This document shows, in pieces, positions 11,569 to 23,196 of a stretch of 64,000 nt of DNA. Every line of letters starts with the position of its first letter. Position 1 is the first letter of the stretch. The stretch comes from Monosporascus cannonballus (lineage: Eukaryota > Ascomycota > Sordariomycetes > Xylariales): positions 1-64,000 of the forward strand of contig QJNS01000232.1 of assembly GCA_004154925.1 (NCBI GenBank). Direction: 5' to 3'. A program made the position numbers and the translations under genes. A model generated the notes under the pieces. It was given only the letters and a program-made list of their open reading frames with translations. It was not told the origin of the DNA and searched no databases.

Positions 11569-13389
11569 CGTATACGTAGCCACGATTATCACCAGCGCTC
11601 CAAATGCATCAAAAGAGCATTACGTATTAGGTAGGCTCGACTATGTCCGGAGTTAAGCGCCGAAGGTCGCTTCCTATCAGATGCGCCAGAGAGCGACGAA
11701 TAGATGCGATATTCGTGAAGGGTCTCGACAAACAGACCAAAAATAGAATTACCGGTTACGCTGCGAGGGCTGACACAACATTAAGTTCTGTATAGGCTCG
11801 TGGCAGAGCGGGGGGCTGTACCACCCAAGGCGGAACTGGAACGATAGACTCGTCGGACGTTACGAGGTTCGATGAAACGAGTGTAATGGGCGCGGAGCAC
11901 CCGGAAAAGAAGAGCAAGACCTCCAGGTGAAGCTGACTGCCGCGGTCTGGTGCAAACGTAACAGAAGCGATCCAGGAAGATCTGTGCGGATAGAGTCCCG
12001 ATCTACAGCCCAACGTTCGTTTCTAAAGATGATGTGGGTGCTTTTTAATCCCGATGGAAAAGGAACAGAGTCGCAGAAACGTGGATGGGGGGGAGACAGA
12101 TGGCGAGAGAGAAAGAGGAAAGTTGTTCCATATGATTCGCATATGCTGGAATTATTCGGCCACGCACGCAAAGGGGATGTTGAGCATGGCTTCCAGCGTC
12201 CCCAGCTGGGTATACTAGGTAGTAATGCCGAGCTTGGCCATGAACTCCCCCTTCAATTAGGTATAGTCAACAGTTGATACGGGACGGCGTGTAAGGAGAG
12301 CCAATAGAAATCTAATTATTACGGCGGTCGGATCGTTTCTGATCATCGGGTCCAAGGCCAGGCGCTAGCTCCTTAGTAGGTAGTTACAGATCCCCCCAGT
12401 AAAGTTCGATTCCGTCCGTCCACGGAAGGGTGCGAAGTATTACCGGGGAAACAGAGCGCAAGCGTCTCTCCGCCCCGCAGTAGTCGGCTTTGCCGTTTAT
12501 GGCGCCTGGGGTGAGATACGCATCTGCTCTTTACGAACTATAACTTCTCTCTGTTTCATTCAGAAAGTGAGATGTATCAACAATAGAAGTAATACGTGTG
12601 CGTGTACCTACACGAAGCGGGCTGCCCTAGCTGAGAGACACCTTGGCGGTCGTGACAGTCCAGGGCCAGAGCAGCGCTGGTCGATACGATACGATACGTT
12701 AGTACGCGCCATCACCCTTCCCCACAGCGTGCCCCGCCCTCTTTCTCCCTTCCACCCCAAGATTCGCGTTCGAGGCCTTTCGCTGCCGGCACCACACAGA
12801 GACGTCCCCATCTCCGGTTCGGAGCCTCCTGCCTTTTTCTTGGGTTATTAAAAGTTATAGTACCTGGCTTATTATATGCGGTCACTTCGTGTATGCACAT
12901 ATTCGATATATGCGCCTGTTAGATATCGATAGTTGTCGTTCAATGCGTATGCACGTATGTGGCTTTACGTGGGCGGGTACCTATTCCGTGCTCTGTCGGT
13001 AGATTCTGAACGATAACGCGGGTGTGATATGAGATGACAGGTAAGACAGACAAACAAACATGGAAGCAGCACACGTATGCGGGAAGAGATGCCAAACCTC
13101 TCTCCCGTTACCCTCTAAGCCTAAAAGAAGTAGATGGCACGCGTGTAAACAAGTAAACGGGTAGCACAAGAAGAATGGTATTCTCTTTGAAATCAGATGC
13201 GGCGTGCGGAAGGTCCAACGTAAGTAAGTATCCGTTTGCTATGCGGGTTATCAAGCCATCTAAGGCGCCCTCCGTCATGTACGGCGGCGAAGCCCAGAAT
13301 GGTGTCTATGATTATTATGGTGTCGTATCCTCGTAATATATACACCTGACATTTATCCATCCCTAGGATCGTCCGACAATCCTCTCTTT
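11569..13389. other. Intergenic region upstream of TM9 gene and downstream of CSC1-like gene
   Basis: About 1.8 kb with only short, unsupported open frames. The TM9 promoter must lie at its left edge and the CSC1-like 3' UTR at its right edge. I saw no tRNA: a B-box-like stretch near 12407 cannot pair into a T-arm. Confidence 0.5.
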
Positions 13390-16300
13390 TCATACTGTTA
13401 TGATGTCCATCTCGGAGAAGTCCGGTGGCGCTCGGCCGTAGACCACGCGCGCTTTACTATCCAACGCCGTACCCTCGTTCGAGATCCAGATATGTTCACT
13501 GAATTCCTTCGTTCTCCTTATCTCGTCGTCGCTGACGCCCATGTCGTCCCGTGGGATCCAAACCGTCGGACGTCTCGCTCGTAGAGCCGAGTGCATGAAA
13601 GCCCGCCTGACCAGCTTGTCTCTCTCCTCTGGCATAAGGTCCTCAATTTCGTCATGGAAACCTCCGTATAGCGCCTCGCCGATGGCTCTTTGAGCCTCGA
13701 GGTCTTCTCGCCTGCGGTGGCGTCGGTCTCTATGGGCATTCTTCCACTGCTCCCCTGCTCGGCTGACTGTGCGGTTGGTCGCCTCTACGCTTCTGTCTAC
13801 GATATCTTTCATCGGCCCAAACGTTGCCAGTAACTTATTGCCACCTGTCGCCCCGTCACCGCCTCTCTCGAGGGTGCCGGATTCGCTCGCGCCGCGGTGG
13901 TGGTGAGGCGGCAAGCCCTCTTCCGCGCCAAAAGTCGCATCGTTTGTTTCGTCTCGGTTGAAACGCAAGCGACTGTCCTGCGCCCGCTGGAAGGCCTCGT
14001 CTCGAAGCACGGCCTCATCCTCGAAAGTTATTGGGAGATATCTAAACAGCGGGCCGAAAGACTTGTTTAGTAGAATTTGGTAGGTCGCCGTCAGTACCGT
14101 CGCGATGATCATGATAAGGGCTTGAGGACCGCCGGCTAGTCTATCCTGGTCGTCTCTGACGAGGAAGAAGAGGCCGATAAGCAAGACCTCCATGAAATAA
14201 AGACCCGTGAATGTCTGATTGAGGGCCCTTGGATACAACACCCCTCCCGTATCGATTGTGAGACGGTTGACGTAGATCATGCTGTACCTGTTGGCGACCC
14301 AGAGGAGACTAAACGTGATCATTGCGAAAAGCGAAATAAGCGGCGCAACGATACAGTAGATCAGTCCGATACAGGCAAAGTTAGTGTAGACGGGGAAGTA
14401 GGATCCCCACTTCACATCCGGCAGCGTCGTGTTGGCCGCCCATTTCTCGCGGGTAGTGTTGTTCATTATTTTGGCCAGGACATACCAGCTGATGAGCGCA
14501 CCGATCTGTAGCAGAGTACCGGAACTGACACTCAGAGCTTGAAGAATCATGTAGGAGAAGAAATAATTGGCCGCCTTTGGTATTTGCTTCGCAACCGTGT
14601 CCGTGACGCTCGCTGGGTTTTGGAGGACCTGTTGCGCGATATCGATTAAGCCACTGGAGAACGAGACGACAAAGAACACCTGGACGAAGAGGAAGGCAAA
14701 ATAGAACTGTTGGACGGTCTCCGTCTTCTGGGCCCCTGTCTTCGCTCCCTTAACACCGGCCAGGAAATCCATGATGATCGGGACCAGCCACAGGAGCAGC
14801 ACAAGCAAGAGAGCCGGCAGAACACCAGCGAACGATTGGACGGCTTCGCGGACTACGACATTGCTCTCGAGGAATCGAAGCCAGGGAAATTGCTCAATGA
14901 GAACGTCGATCTTGGAGAGCGAGGAAGAGAAGGCGACAGGGAACGTCCAGAGTATGATCATACCCATAATAATTGCAAAAACTCCCGCGGTTCGCAGCCA
15001 TCCTGACCACCAAGGGATGGCCATGTTATCCCAGAGGACGTCGTTTGGAGATATCTCAACAGTCCGAGGGGCCATGTGTTTGGGGATGTGGTGGATGACG
15101 CTCTGGCAAGCCATATGGGCAGCGACCTGATGGTTGAACTGAATGAAGGCCGACTTCATGAGCGGATAACGTTCGGGATTATTCTGGTCGATTTCGATCT
15201 CCAGATTGAGGCGGGCAAGCTCTTCCCGGCACCAGTAGATGGTGTCCACCTTCTTGTTCAATCCCGGAATTCCCGGGAACCAGGCCGGTGTCCATTCGAA
15301 GATCGCTAGGCGGTGGGTAGGACGCCTGCTCCTCCTCACCCACTTCTCCCATTCCGCACCGCTCTCTTGGTCCTGGGCCTTTTTCTGTTCCTCGCTATAC
15401 GCCTTGGGATACTCGATCGGCTCCAGTTCGTCACCTCCTAAGAAGGGGATAGCCGACTTGACCTTTGCCCAAAATGATCTCTCATACCTTTTTGAGGGAA
15501 ATTCGCTTCCTTCATACCCCTGGGGAACTGGCGAAGCGAAACCGCCAGTAGGGGGCTTCCAGAACTCGTACCACCGAGCCCTGTCATTGTCGTACATCTC
15601 GGCAATGTTGTTAAGCTTGCGGGTTGTGTTTCCAAGGTGACGCAACTCAATGCTCTCCTTATTGAGTATTGCGTCCCCGGAAACGATGGAGCCATTTGGT
15701 GCATAGCGGGGCCAGGTCGCTGAAGCACCCATCACGGTTTCGTTAATAGATATCGGAGATTCTTGTGGAGGCTGCGTCTGGGGGAGGTCCCTCTCATCGG
15801 GTATCTCGAGGTGCCGGTGCTCCGAAGCCTGCGTCCCCGCCCCAGAGGATTCGGCCTGAGGCTGCACTATCGGCACAAAACCATTAGTCGTTTCGATCTG
15901 GTCCCCGAGGCCACGCGAAATATTCCTGGCGCCCCCAATGATGCCAGGACCAGTCTTTTCACTGACGCCGAGTCCCTTCCCAATTCCAGACGTCAATTTT
16001 GATATCCCGTTCGATATGCCGGGTATGCGGAATCCGCCACTCGTCACAGGTCGGTCGCCGCTACTCAATCCCTGGCCATCTTGGGCTTGCATCCGAGCTG
16101 CAACATCCTCCGACATCTGACGTTGCAATCTTTCCTCCTTTGTCGGGCGGCGTGATTTGGAGGATTTGCGCGCCGCCTTTTCTTCGAGCTCCCTCTTTCT
16201 TAAGTGCTGCCTCTTGGCCTCACGGATCAGTTCAGTTTCTGCCGCCTCGAGCCGTCTATGGATAAGGTCGCGCTTGTTGACCTTCTCCAGGAGTTGGGTT

Positions 16301-17145
16301 AGGTCCCTTGTGAGCCAGATGTTTCTGATTCCTCCAGGAAAGACATCGAAGAGCCCGCGGAGGGCCGTTTCGTTAAGCCACTTGTCCGGAATGCCGCTTA
16401 CGAGAACGGTCGTTGCTGATGCTCGCAATCGATGTTCGGCCGTAGTTAGCCAGTCCTGCCGGATCTTGATGTAGACCCTCATCTCAGCAAAGACGACGCC
16501 GCATACCCAAAGGATAACCATGAGAGCTAAGATAAGATGCGCCCAATATCTGTCGGCGTTGCGTCGTTGTATGTTACTCCAAGCGAGGGTGTCGAGACCG
16601 GTAGGGAAATATTCACCGGCCGGTGAACTGTCGGGAGCGGTGGCGGTAGAGCCGCTCCCAATGTCCTCATTCCTTCCTCCGACATAGTTGAGAGGTATGA
16701 GGATCGGAAGCACAATACATGCAATGGGTATAAATATAATCAGCAGCGTCTGCAGGTATCGGAGGAAGAAATACGAGTCCAGCCCGCATTTCTTGATGAT
16801 CTCGCGGTCCGGAAAACGAAGGAGCGCACGTATCAAGCCCCACGGGCTTCGCGGCGGAGGGTCGGTTCGTTCGCGCTGGGGTACGAGATACGTCTTGGGC
16901 TTGCTGTTACACCACATCTGTCAGTGCGAGACCTCGCAAGATTCACTTCCCGACGGAAAGAAGCATTAGTCTGGTAGCTCATCAACTTACAAGATCCTAG
17001 CGAGCCTGTTCCTAAGCAATAGGAACAGCCCAGACTGCACGCCAAAAATAACCAACGAAGTGGAGAACGCAGTTAGGAAAGCCTGAATGCTGATACCTTC
17101 TCTGGTCTGCCCAACACCCTCCTGGCCTACGTCGGTGGAGGACAT
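13390..17145 (-). CDS. CSC1/RSN1-family (TMEM63/OSCA-type, DUF221) membrane channel
   Basis: Exons 17145-16991 and 16903-13390 give 1222 residues. The short first exon encodes the first transmembrane helix (FLTAFSTSLVIFGVQSGLF). The GTAAGT...AACAG intron then joins ARIF to KPKTYLVP, the usual sequence after that helix. Order: helices 1-3, a long cytosolic domain with a degenerate RRM-like segment (TTVLVSGIPDKWLNETALRGLF), a large low-complexity insertion, a second part starting near FEWTPAWFPG, then the multi-helix 7TM channel core (WTFPVAFSSSLSKID, then LIQALSVSSGTLLQIG-type helices). The C-terminal 250 residues form a charged cytoplasmic tail. OSCA/TMEM63 proteins are osmo- or mechanosensitive cation channels, and RSN1 was found through salt-tolerance trafficking in yeast. 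Channel function is a family inference. The length is at the long end for the fungal family because of the insertion and tail. Confidence 0.92.
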
Positions 17146-18588
17146 GGCGTTGAATTAGTACCCGAGGGTTGAATGTATGATAGAGTCTCTGGAAGAAAGT
17201 GCCTGATGTTGAGCGGAGGCGCTGCGCTTGAGCTGCAGGCCCCAGATATGGAAAACTGGGCACAGCTTCGGAGTCTGGATGATTCACCGTGATTTCGTGT
17301 GATGATTGCTGAGGATTCACCCAAAACGATGTGTGCTAATCGGCCATCATGCTGCCCTTCCAAAGCGGTTGTACAGGGCAGTGGGTTTGATCTGCCAAAG
17401 CTTCTGTGACGGCAACGATGTTATTGTCTACGGCTGCTTTGCGGAGAAGACGAACGGCGAGGTTCTAGGGTATTGAAAACATGATAAAGACGGCTGTCGG
17501 CAACTCTTGTTTTTTTGACATTGTCTGTGCTGAAAAGAGGGCGCCGACAGGGACCAGGAGGGACGATCAATAAAACTACCTAGGGAATCATCGGCATTGG
17601 CTAATGACACAAAGACGGTAGAGGATCCGAGGGTGTCCTGGACTTCTGGGTATCTTAGGTGTTGCATTCTATTCGCTTGGTTGCAGAACGATTGGCTGTG
17701 GCGATTTCGTGGACCGAAACTTGGAAATAGACTCTCCACAGGGGGATTAAGTGACGTCGGATCACCACAGCCTCCGTAGCTTGTCCAGTAGTCCATAGTC
17801 CCTGAAATTCACCAATTACCTTAAATAGGTCAGCTTCTATCCGCCTTCCCGCGGGCCACCCCGGGAAACTCAAGACCGGATAACGCCATGCCCGTTGATT
17901 GGCCTTCATTCACGCGCGCTTACCTGTCCTACCTCAAGGTATCTACTTGTGCCTACGATATATGGGAAATGCGTATTATGTAGGCGTTCGTATTCTAGTC
18001 AGTCATCTGGGATGCCCACCTAGGGTAGTATATGACCAACCCATGTTCTTGTATTATTACTTTCCAAGATCCAGTACGTAAGGTCTACTGCTTCTTCAAA
18101 CGCCCCCAAGACATTAGGTTAGTCAGCCGGTCGGTTAGGCACATGATCTTATGCTGAGGGCTACATATACAACGCGCCTGGTGCGTAAGTTAGTAACCAA
18201 TGAGATATCAGTCTCTTTGTCGCCTAGTCTCAAAGCGGAAGGAGACCCTTGTCCTACGCGACACCCGATGCACCCTATACTCACATCAATACAAACAGAG
18301 GAGTAGTTGGTAAGCTTCCGGCTAAGAACCTAGGTACTCTGCCGAGGAGATAACCGAGTTGTACGAAGTACGACGGGATGTTCCGTAAAGGCCTCATATT
18401 TTATATTGGCAACTCGAAGGGATGTGGGCATCCATCCCAGGAAGTATTCCTCCGCAAATGAAGGAGTTCGCTGGCAAAGGAGTACGTATCTCAGTCCCTA
18501 TTCTGATAGGCGCCAAAAAAACGACCGACTAGCGCTAATAAATATATAACAATGATCAAACTACTACGATGTACCGCTTTCTTGGCGG
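17146..18588. other. Divergent promoter region between CSC1-like gene and METTL4
   Basis: About 1.4 kb between genes transcribed outward. An antisense 122-codon frame at 17428-17796 has no recognisable domain and no splice partner and was left out. Nothing else is assigned. Confidence 0.5.
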
Positions 18589-19836
18589 ATGTCCGAGCAT
18601 AGCCACCAAGTCAACAAAGCTCAATGCCCATTCATCAGAATGAGCCACTTCGTTAGGTTAGCCCCCCAAGTCATGCCAAGTCCCAGAATGGCGCACTGCT
18701 GCGTACTATTCGAGAGCCCCGGTAAATCCGCGGTCGTGATGGACATACCGCGGTCCATCGAGGAAGCCCAGGTGCTACCCGGGCGGCCGGCTATCGAAAG
18801 GCGTCTCGTCTCGCGCAGCCCCGTCAGGGAGCAGTGGGCTACCCCCGAGCCCCGAAATGGCGATATACAAATTGCTGCAGCCCCGCCTTCCGCCGCGATC
18901 GCAGAGCTGATGACGTTGGAGACGGCCAGGACGGCGCTCGACGGGGTCAGGTCCAGTCATGCGGGCCCCTGGTGCTTGTCCCGGGTGCTGGCGGGACGAC
19001 AAGCAGGCGGCGTCGTGGATGAAAACAAAGACTCATCACGCAAAAGGAAGCAAACGGTTCTCGTAGGGTCAGACGAAGAGGAGGTCATCCCCCAGCCAGT
19101 GCGTCAACGCCGGCTGGGATCGCCGGATCCCCACGCAGTTAATGACCCGTCCCCACCCTTCATTCCAGAGCAGTCCCACTACCTCCTAGGATCCATAGCA
19201 TCGCAGCGGGAGGCATTCCTGAGGACGGCTCCCCGGTTCGACCTGATCGTGCTGGACCCGCCGTGGCCGAGCCGGTCCGTGAAAAGGAAGAAGAGGGGCG
19301 GCTACTCAACGGCGCACGGGATGCGCGAGGCCGGAGAGCTCCTGTCCCAGATACCCGTCGCTTCCCATCTGAAGCGAGAAGGTCTCGTAGCTGTCTGGGT
19401 CACTAACAAGGCGGCAGTCGCGGATCTCCTCACATCCCCCGGAGGCATATTCTCGCAATGGGGTTTAGAGCCAGTCGGTGAATGGATTTGGCTGAAAATC
19501 ACGGCATCGGGCGACCCGATCGTCGACATGGAGTCGCGGTGGAGGAAACCGTGGGAGCGGCTGCTTATCGCGAGGAAGATAGGTAGCTCCGCGATGCTGC
19601 CGATCCAGGCGAAAGTGATGCTGGCCGTCCCGGACGTCCATTCGAGGAAGCCGAGTCTGAGAGGTTTGTTTAAGGATATCCTGCCAGACGACTATGCCGG
19701 TCTCGAGGTGTTCGCAAGGCATCTCACGGCGGGCTGGTGGAGTTGGGGGGACGAGGTTCTGCGTTTTCAGCACAGACAATATTGGGTTGAGAGCGAGGAC
19801 ACGAATGAAGGCCAAGAACGTGGTTCTCATATATAG
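18589..19836 (+). CDS. MT-A70 family adenine methyltransferase, METTL4-like
   Basis: A single exon of 415 residues from 18589; an in-frame ATG at 18640 is an alternative start. The C-terminal half is the MT-A70 domain. It has the catalytic DPPW at residues 223-226 within FDLIVLDPPWPSRSVKRKKRG, then GYSTA, VAVWVTNK, EPVGEWIWLKI, a WRKPWERLLIARK stretch and a final FARHLTAGWWSWGDE. DPPW plus this spacing points to the METTL4 branch rather than METTL3/IME4. METTL4 proteins have been reported to methylate N6-adenine in DNA or cap-adjacent Am in U2 snRNA; which applies here cannot be read from sequence. The N-terminal 200 residues include a conserved-looking MDIPRSIEEAQVLPG and a basic nuclear-type stretch (SRKRKQ). 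The family is clear, the substrate unknown. Confidence 0.9.
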   Translation: MSEHSHQVNKAQCPFIRMSHFVRLAPQVMPSPRMAHCCVLFESPGKSAVVMDIPRSIEEAQVLPGRPAIERRLVSRSPVREQWATPEPRNGDIQIAAAPPSAAIAELMTLETARTALDGVRSSHAGPWCLSRVLAGRQAGGVVDENKDSSRKRKQTVLVGSDEEEVIPQPVRQRRLGSPDPHAVNDPSPPFIPEQSHYLLGSIASQREAFLRTAPRFDLIVLDPPWPSRSVKRKKRGGYSTAHGMREAGELLSQIPVASHLKREGLVAVWVTNKAAVADLLTSPGGIFSQWGLEPVGEWIWLKITASGDPIVDMESRWRKPWERLLIARKIGSSAMLPIQAKVMLAVPDVHSRKPSLRGLFKDILPDDYAGLEVFARHLTAGWWSWGDEVLRFQHRQYWVESEDTNEGQERGSHI

Positions 19837-19963
19837 TACAAATGTCATTACAGCTCTGAGTTCCGGGGTACTTCTTCCAGGGTGCCCCCTATAGTACAAA
19901 GAGAGCTCTATACAATCATACAGTCGGATTCCATCCGCGCCATAACTTCCCCCCCTCCCCTTT

Positions 19964-20627
19964 TTAATCGACATCGCCGTCCTTCTTCGGCTGCACGAAC
20001 CTCGGGTCGACCGCCGTAGCATTCTTCCAGCCGCCCTGCTCCAGCAGCCTCTTGGCCTCCTCGCGGAGGGTCACGCGGCCGGCCTGCGCCTTGGTCTCAT
20101 CGCGCAGGGGCATCTTGCCGGTCTTCTGGACCTTGGACTGCCAGGACCTCTGGCGGCGGGTGGCGGCGTCCTGGCGCTCCTCGCGCTCGGAGTTCCAGGG
20201 CGTCTTGTCCTCGGGCCTCGCGGGCCAGACGAAGGGCTTGGCGAGCTCGACCGTCATCGTCTTGATCGGCGGCGGGCGGTAGATGCGGCCGTGGATCTTG
20301 GAGCGGCGCGGGCGCTGCTGCCGCAGCTGCGACCGCACCCCCAGCGTCGCCACCTCGTACGCGTGCAGCAGGTAGTCGCGCAGGTCCATCTTGTTGAACG
20401 TCCGCGGCACCTTGAACGTCGCGAAGTTCGGCGGCTGCTTGTCCTTCGGCCGCAGGAACGTGATCATGTGGTCGGGTCTAGAAGGCGGGTTTTCGGTGCG
20501 GTTAGTGAATTGAGCCGGTCGCGGTCGCAGAGGATCTTCTTTTCGCGGGGTGGAACGGGGGAAATGCTCACAGGAAGACCTGCTTCGACCCCGTCCGCAT
20601 CACTCTGTTTGCTGATGCTGCCGCCAT
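19964..20627 (-). CDS. Mitochondrial large-subunit ribosomal protein uL23m (Mrp20 type)
   Basis: Exons 20627-20572 and 20477-19964 give 189 residues. The first exon encodes MAAASANRVMRTGSKQVF. The GTGAGC...TTCTAG intron then joins KQVF to LPDHMITFLRP, restoring the L23 core strand (VFLPxxxITFLR). The core continues NFATFKVPRTFNKMDLRDYLLHAYEV, a close match to the bacterial-type L23 fold. A long basic C-terminal extension of the mitochondrial type follows (KTPWNSEREERQDAATRRQ to the end). uL23 lies at the polypeptide exit tunnel; in mitochondria it is near the membrane insertion machinery. It is tail-to-tail with METTL4, with only 127 nt between their stop codons. Confidence 0.92.
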
Positions 20628-21041
20628 TTTTGTCTGGTGAAGTAGCGATCGAGGCTGCGATCTTTGCCCTACAAGCTCGATAGATTTTACAGGGATCGAA
20701 ATTCAATCGGAGCTGACCTTAGATGTGGATGCAACTTGATAACACGGACCGCGGCGAAAGAAGCATCCGAAGTAGGCGATTCGAGCCCCACATATCCCAC
20801 TTGACCCACACGGGCTTAACCGTGGAGGGGCCCGGTTCTACTGTAGTAATGGAGGGGCATGAGGGCCATGCATCATCTCTCACACGATAAGTAGCGAATT
20901 CAGATGGAATTGGTCTCGTTTACAGTTTGTCAATTGTTCACGAAGTTTCCTATGCTACATTCATCTCTACCGGTGCTATGAGAGCGAGATATAGCCACAT
21001 CTCTACCAAGTGATTCACTCGTGCATCGTAGATCATAATTC
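20628..21041. other. Promoter of uL23m and 3' side of DJ-1/PfpI gene
   Basis: About 410 nt. Nothing is assigned beyond the uL23m promoter and the downstream flank of the next gene. Confidence 0.5.
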
Positions 21042-22053
21042 TTACACGTCGAGGCCGTCAACGACGATTCCCTTGGCCCAGGTGTGCTGAAGCATTCGGG
21101 CCACCTCGTCTGCGACTTCTTCGTCGACAACAATGCTGACAAGATACAAAGCTGCATCTATGCCAGCAGACACCCCCCCCGCCGTGATGACCCGAAGACC
21201 ACCAAGACGCATCGCCGCACGGCGAGTGATGGACTCACGCCGCGTGTTCGATTCCTTGAACGACATGCTTCCCTTGCTGCGTCGAAACGGTCAGCAACTA
21301 GCTACGTGCTTAGAATCAGGTAAACGTCGACTCACCGAGCATTGGATGGGCGTCTTCCGGCGTCCGACTTGCGGCGAATGTACGGGTTCTCGTCCTCGTC
21401 ACCAATATCGAAACGGAGGTTGTTCACGACGTATCGGGCATCTTCGATCACGTCGGTTCTCTCCTGCAGGTCACGGACCGCCGAATGACTGCAGAGGTTC
21501 TCGAATGCGGTCATGTAGTCTGGGTGGGTCGTTGCGGACAAACCCGAGAGGATTCCGAGCTCGGCCAGGAAGAGCGATCCCGTGCAGACGGAGAGGAGAG
21601 TACGCTCTCGGGTGGGGTTGTTCTTCTGGAGTTCGGCGAAGGCCGTGATGAGGGGCATTGGCTCTGACTTGGTCTTCAGAACGTGGTCACTGTTGCCTCC
21701 AACCACGATGAGAACATCGAATTCATTGAGGCGTCCATGGGCTTCTTTGAAGCTGATCTGGGAGTCGATCACAACACCCTGGTCTGAGAGAATCTTGGAC
21801 TCGGCACCAGCAATGGTACAGTCGAAGGCTTGAGAGGCTGTGCCCGCGCATTGTACGTTAGTATTTGTAGAATAAGATGCGCTTGACCACGCCCAAAGCC
21901 GTGCACAAAGGACTTACAATCGTCCTTCTTGTCTGCGCGAGCTTGGGCGAGAACCTCTAAAGGACCAGCGAAGTCCAAGAGGTCGAACTTGTTGTGAAGC
22001 ACGAAAAGTACTTGGACGGGTTCGTCGGAAACTGCAGACGTCTTGTGCTCCAT
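21042..22053 (-). CDS. DJ-1/PfpI superfamily (GATase1-like) protein
   Basis: Exons 22053-21918, 21837-21336 and 21276-21042 join in phase to 290 residues. Both introns have clean signals; the first has a TACTAAC branch site. The protein opens with VQVLFVLHNKFDLLDFAGPLEVL, the usual first strand and D-x-x-GP-E segment of DJ-1/PfpI proteins. The nucleophile elbow is LLSVCTGSLFLAELG with Cys130, followed by the SATTHP loop with His150. The C-terminal exon contains MRLGGLRVITAGGVSAGIDAALYLVS, typical of the isonitrile-hydratase/GlxA-like branch, which ends with this helix. The enzyme could be an isonitrile hydratase, a glyoxalase-type activity or a regulator; the sequence does not decide. No DNA-binding domain follows, so it is not an AraC-type GlxA regulator. 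Confidence 0.9.
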
Positions 22054-23196
22054 GTTAGGTACTGGTGGGTAGATCGGCTTAAAATGATGCAGTAGGTGAC
22101 GTGGTGTTATGCTACAGGAGATTGGATACGGGAGTAGTCTTAGTATCCGAAGGTTGCAAGGCCTACAAGATGCACACAAGAGATATAATCTATTGGTGTT
22201 GAAGCACAGAGATGGGATGAAAATAAGAACAGATGCTTCGTCTTAAGGGAGAAATTGGTTGCCTTTTACAGTCCTTGTGGGTGGAGGAGAAGCGATCGAG
22301 TAGGTGGGTGAGGAAGAGGAATCAGCAGATAATCGAATGAGGAGGGGCAGTGCGAAAAGCTTTAGGTGGACAAAACACACGACATGCTTCGATTGGTACG
22401 TTTTTGAAGCGGGAAGGTCGTAAAAAAAAAGAAGATCAGAGCTTGCATAGACAGGCTTGCTTTATTATAGGTAGTAGGTAAGGTATACACGCAGGCGCGA
22501 TGGTTGCTACCCCTCCCCCTCATAGATGGTAATGCTCCTTTTGGGTGCATGTAGCTACCGTATGCACCTTACAGCTCTTACACGCTTGTATCTGCCAGGA
22601 GAGCTATAAGGTAGCGTAATGCAGCTGATCCCCCGTAATAAGCGCGAGGGGCCACTTCCCCCAGATTCTAAAGGGCGTTGGATTGCGGGGTCGGCAGCGA
22701 TCGGCCAGGTCACATTCACCTTGTTAGCTTTTCGTGCAGCTGGCGATTAAAGGGGGAAAGAGGGAAAGATTCCCGACGAAAAAGCATGCTCCATGTCCTT
22801 AACAGCCGAACGAGAAATCTCCAGCACCTGCTGTTAGTGCGGCTTACCCAACTTCATCACGCTACATCTGGTGCCTCACAAGGTTAGAGCCAATTGAGAA
22901 GCAGGCGGGCGGGGAAAGCCGCGACATTTCTTCATATTGCTGCTCCAACTGCAACGGAAGCTCAGGTAATAATAATACCTGGGTAAGTGGGGATGCATAG
23001 TTCTTGCGACTCACTAACCTGACCCAATAGAACATCGCACGACTCTTGGATGCTTCCGCCGACACGTACCTACGAAGTATTATGCAAGATATTTGCATCT
23101 AACCAGATGTTACCCGAGCGAAGGATCCATCGGTCATTACCTACTTAGACCAGCACAAACGCCAACGGCTTGGCTAGAAGTAGGACCGGCATCACG
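22054..23196. other. Divergent intergenic region between DJ-1/PfpI gene and TSC1
   Basis: About 1.1 kb holding both promoters. No gene-like frame is supported on either strand. Confidence 0.5.

Noticed and set aside
12395..12425. tRNA B-box-like sequence (GTTCGATTCC)
   Set aside because: Flanking bases do not form a T-arm stem and no A box or acceptor stem is in place.
17428..17796. 122-codon minus-strand frame upstream of the CSC1-like gene
   Set aside because: No domain, no good splice partner and composition unlike the neighbouring proteins.
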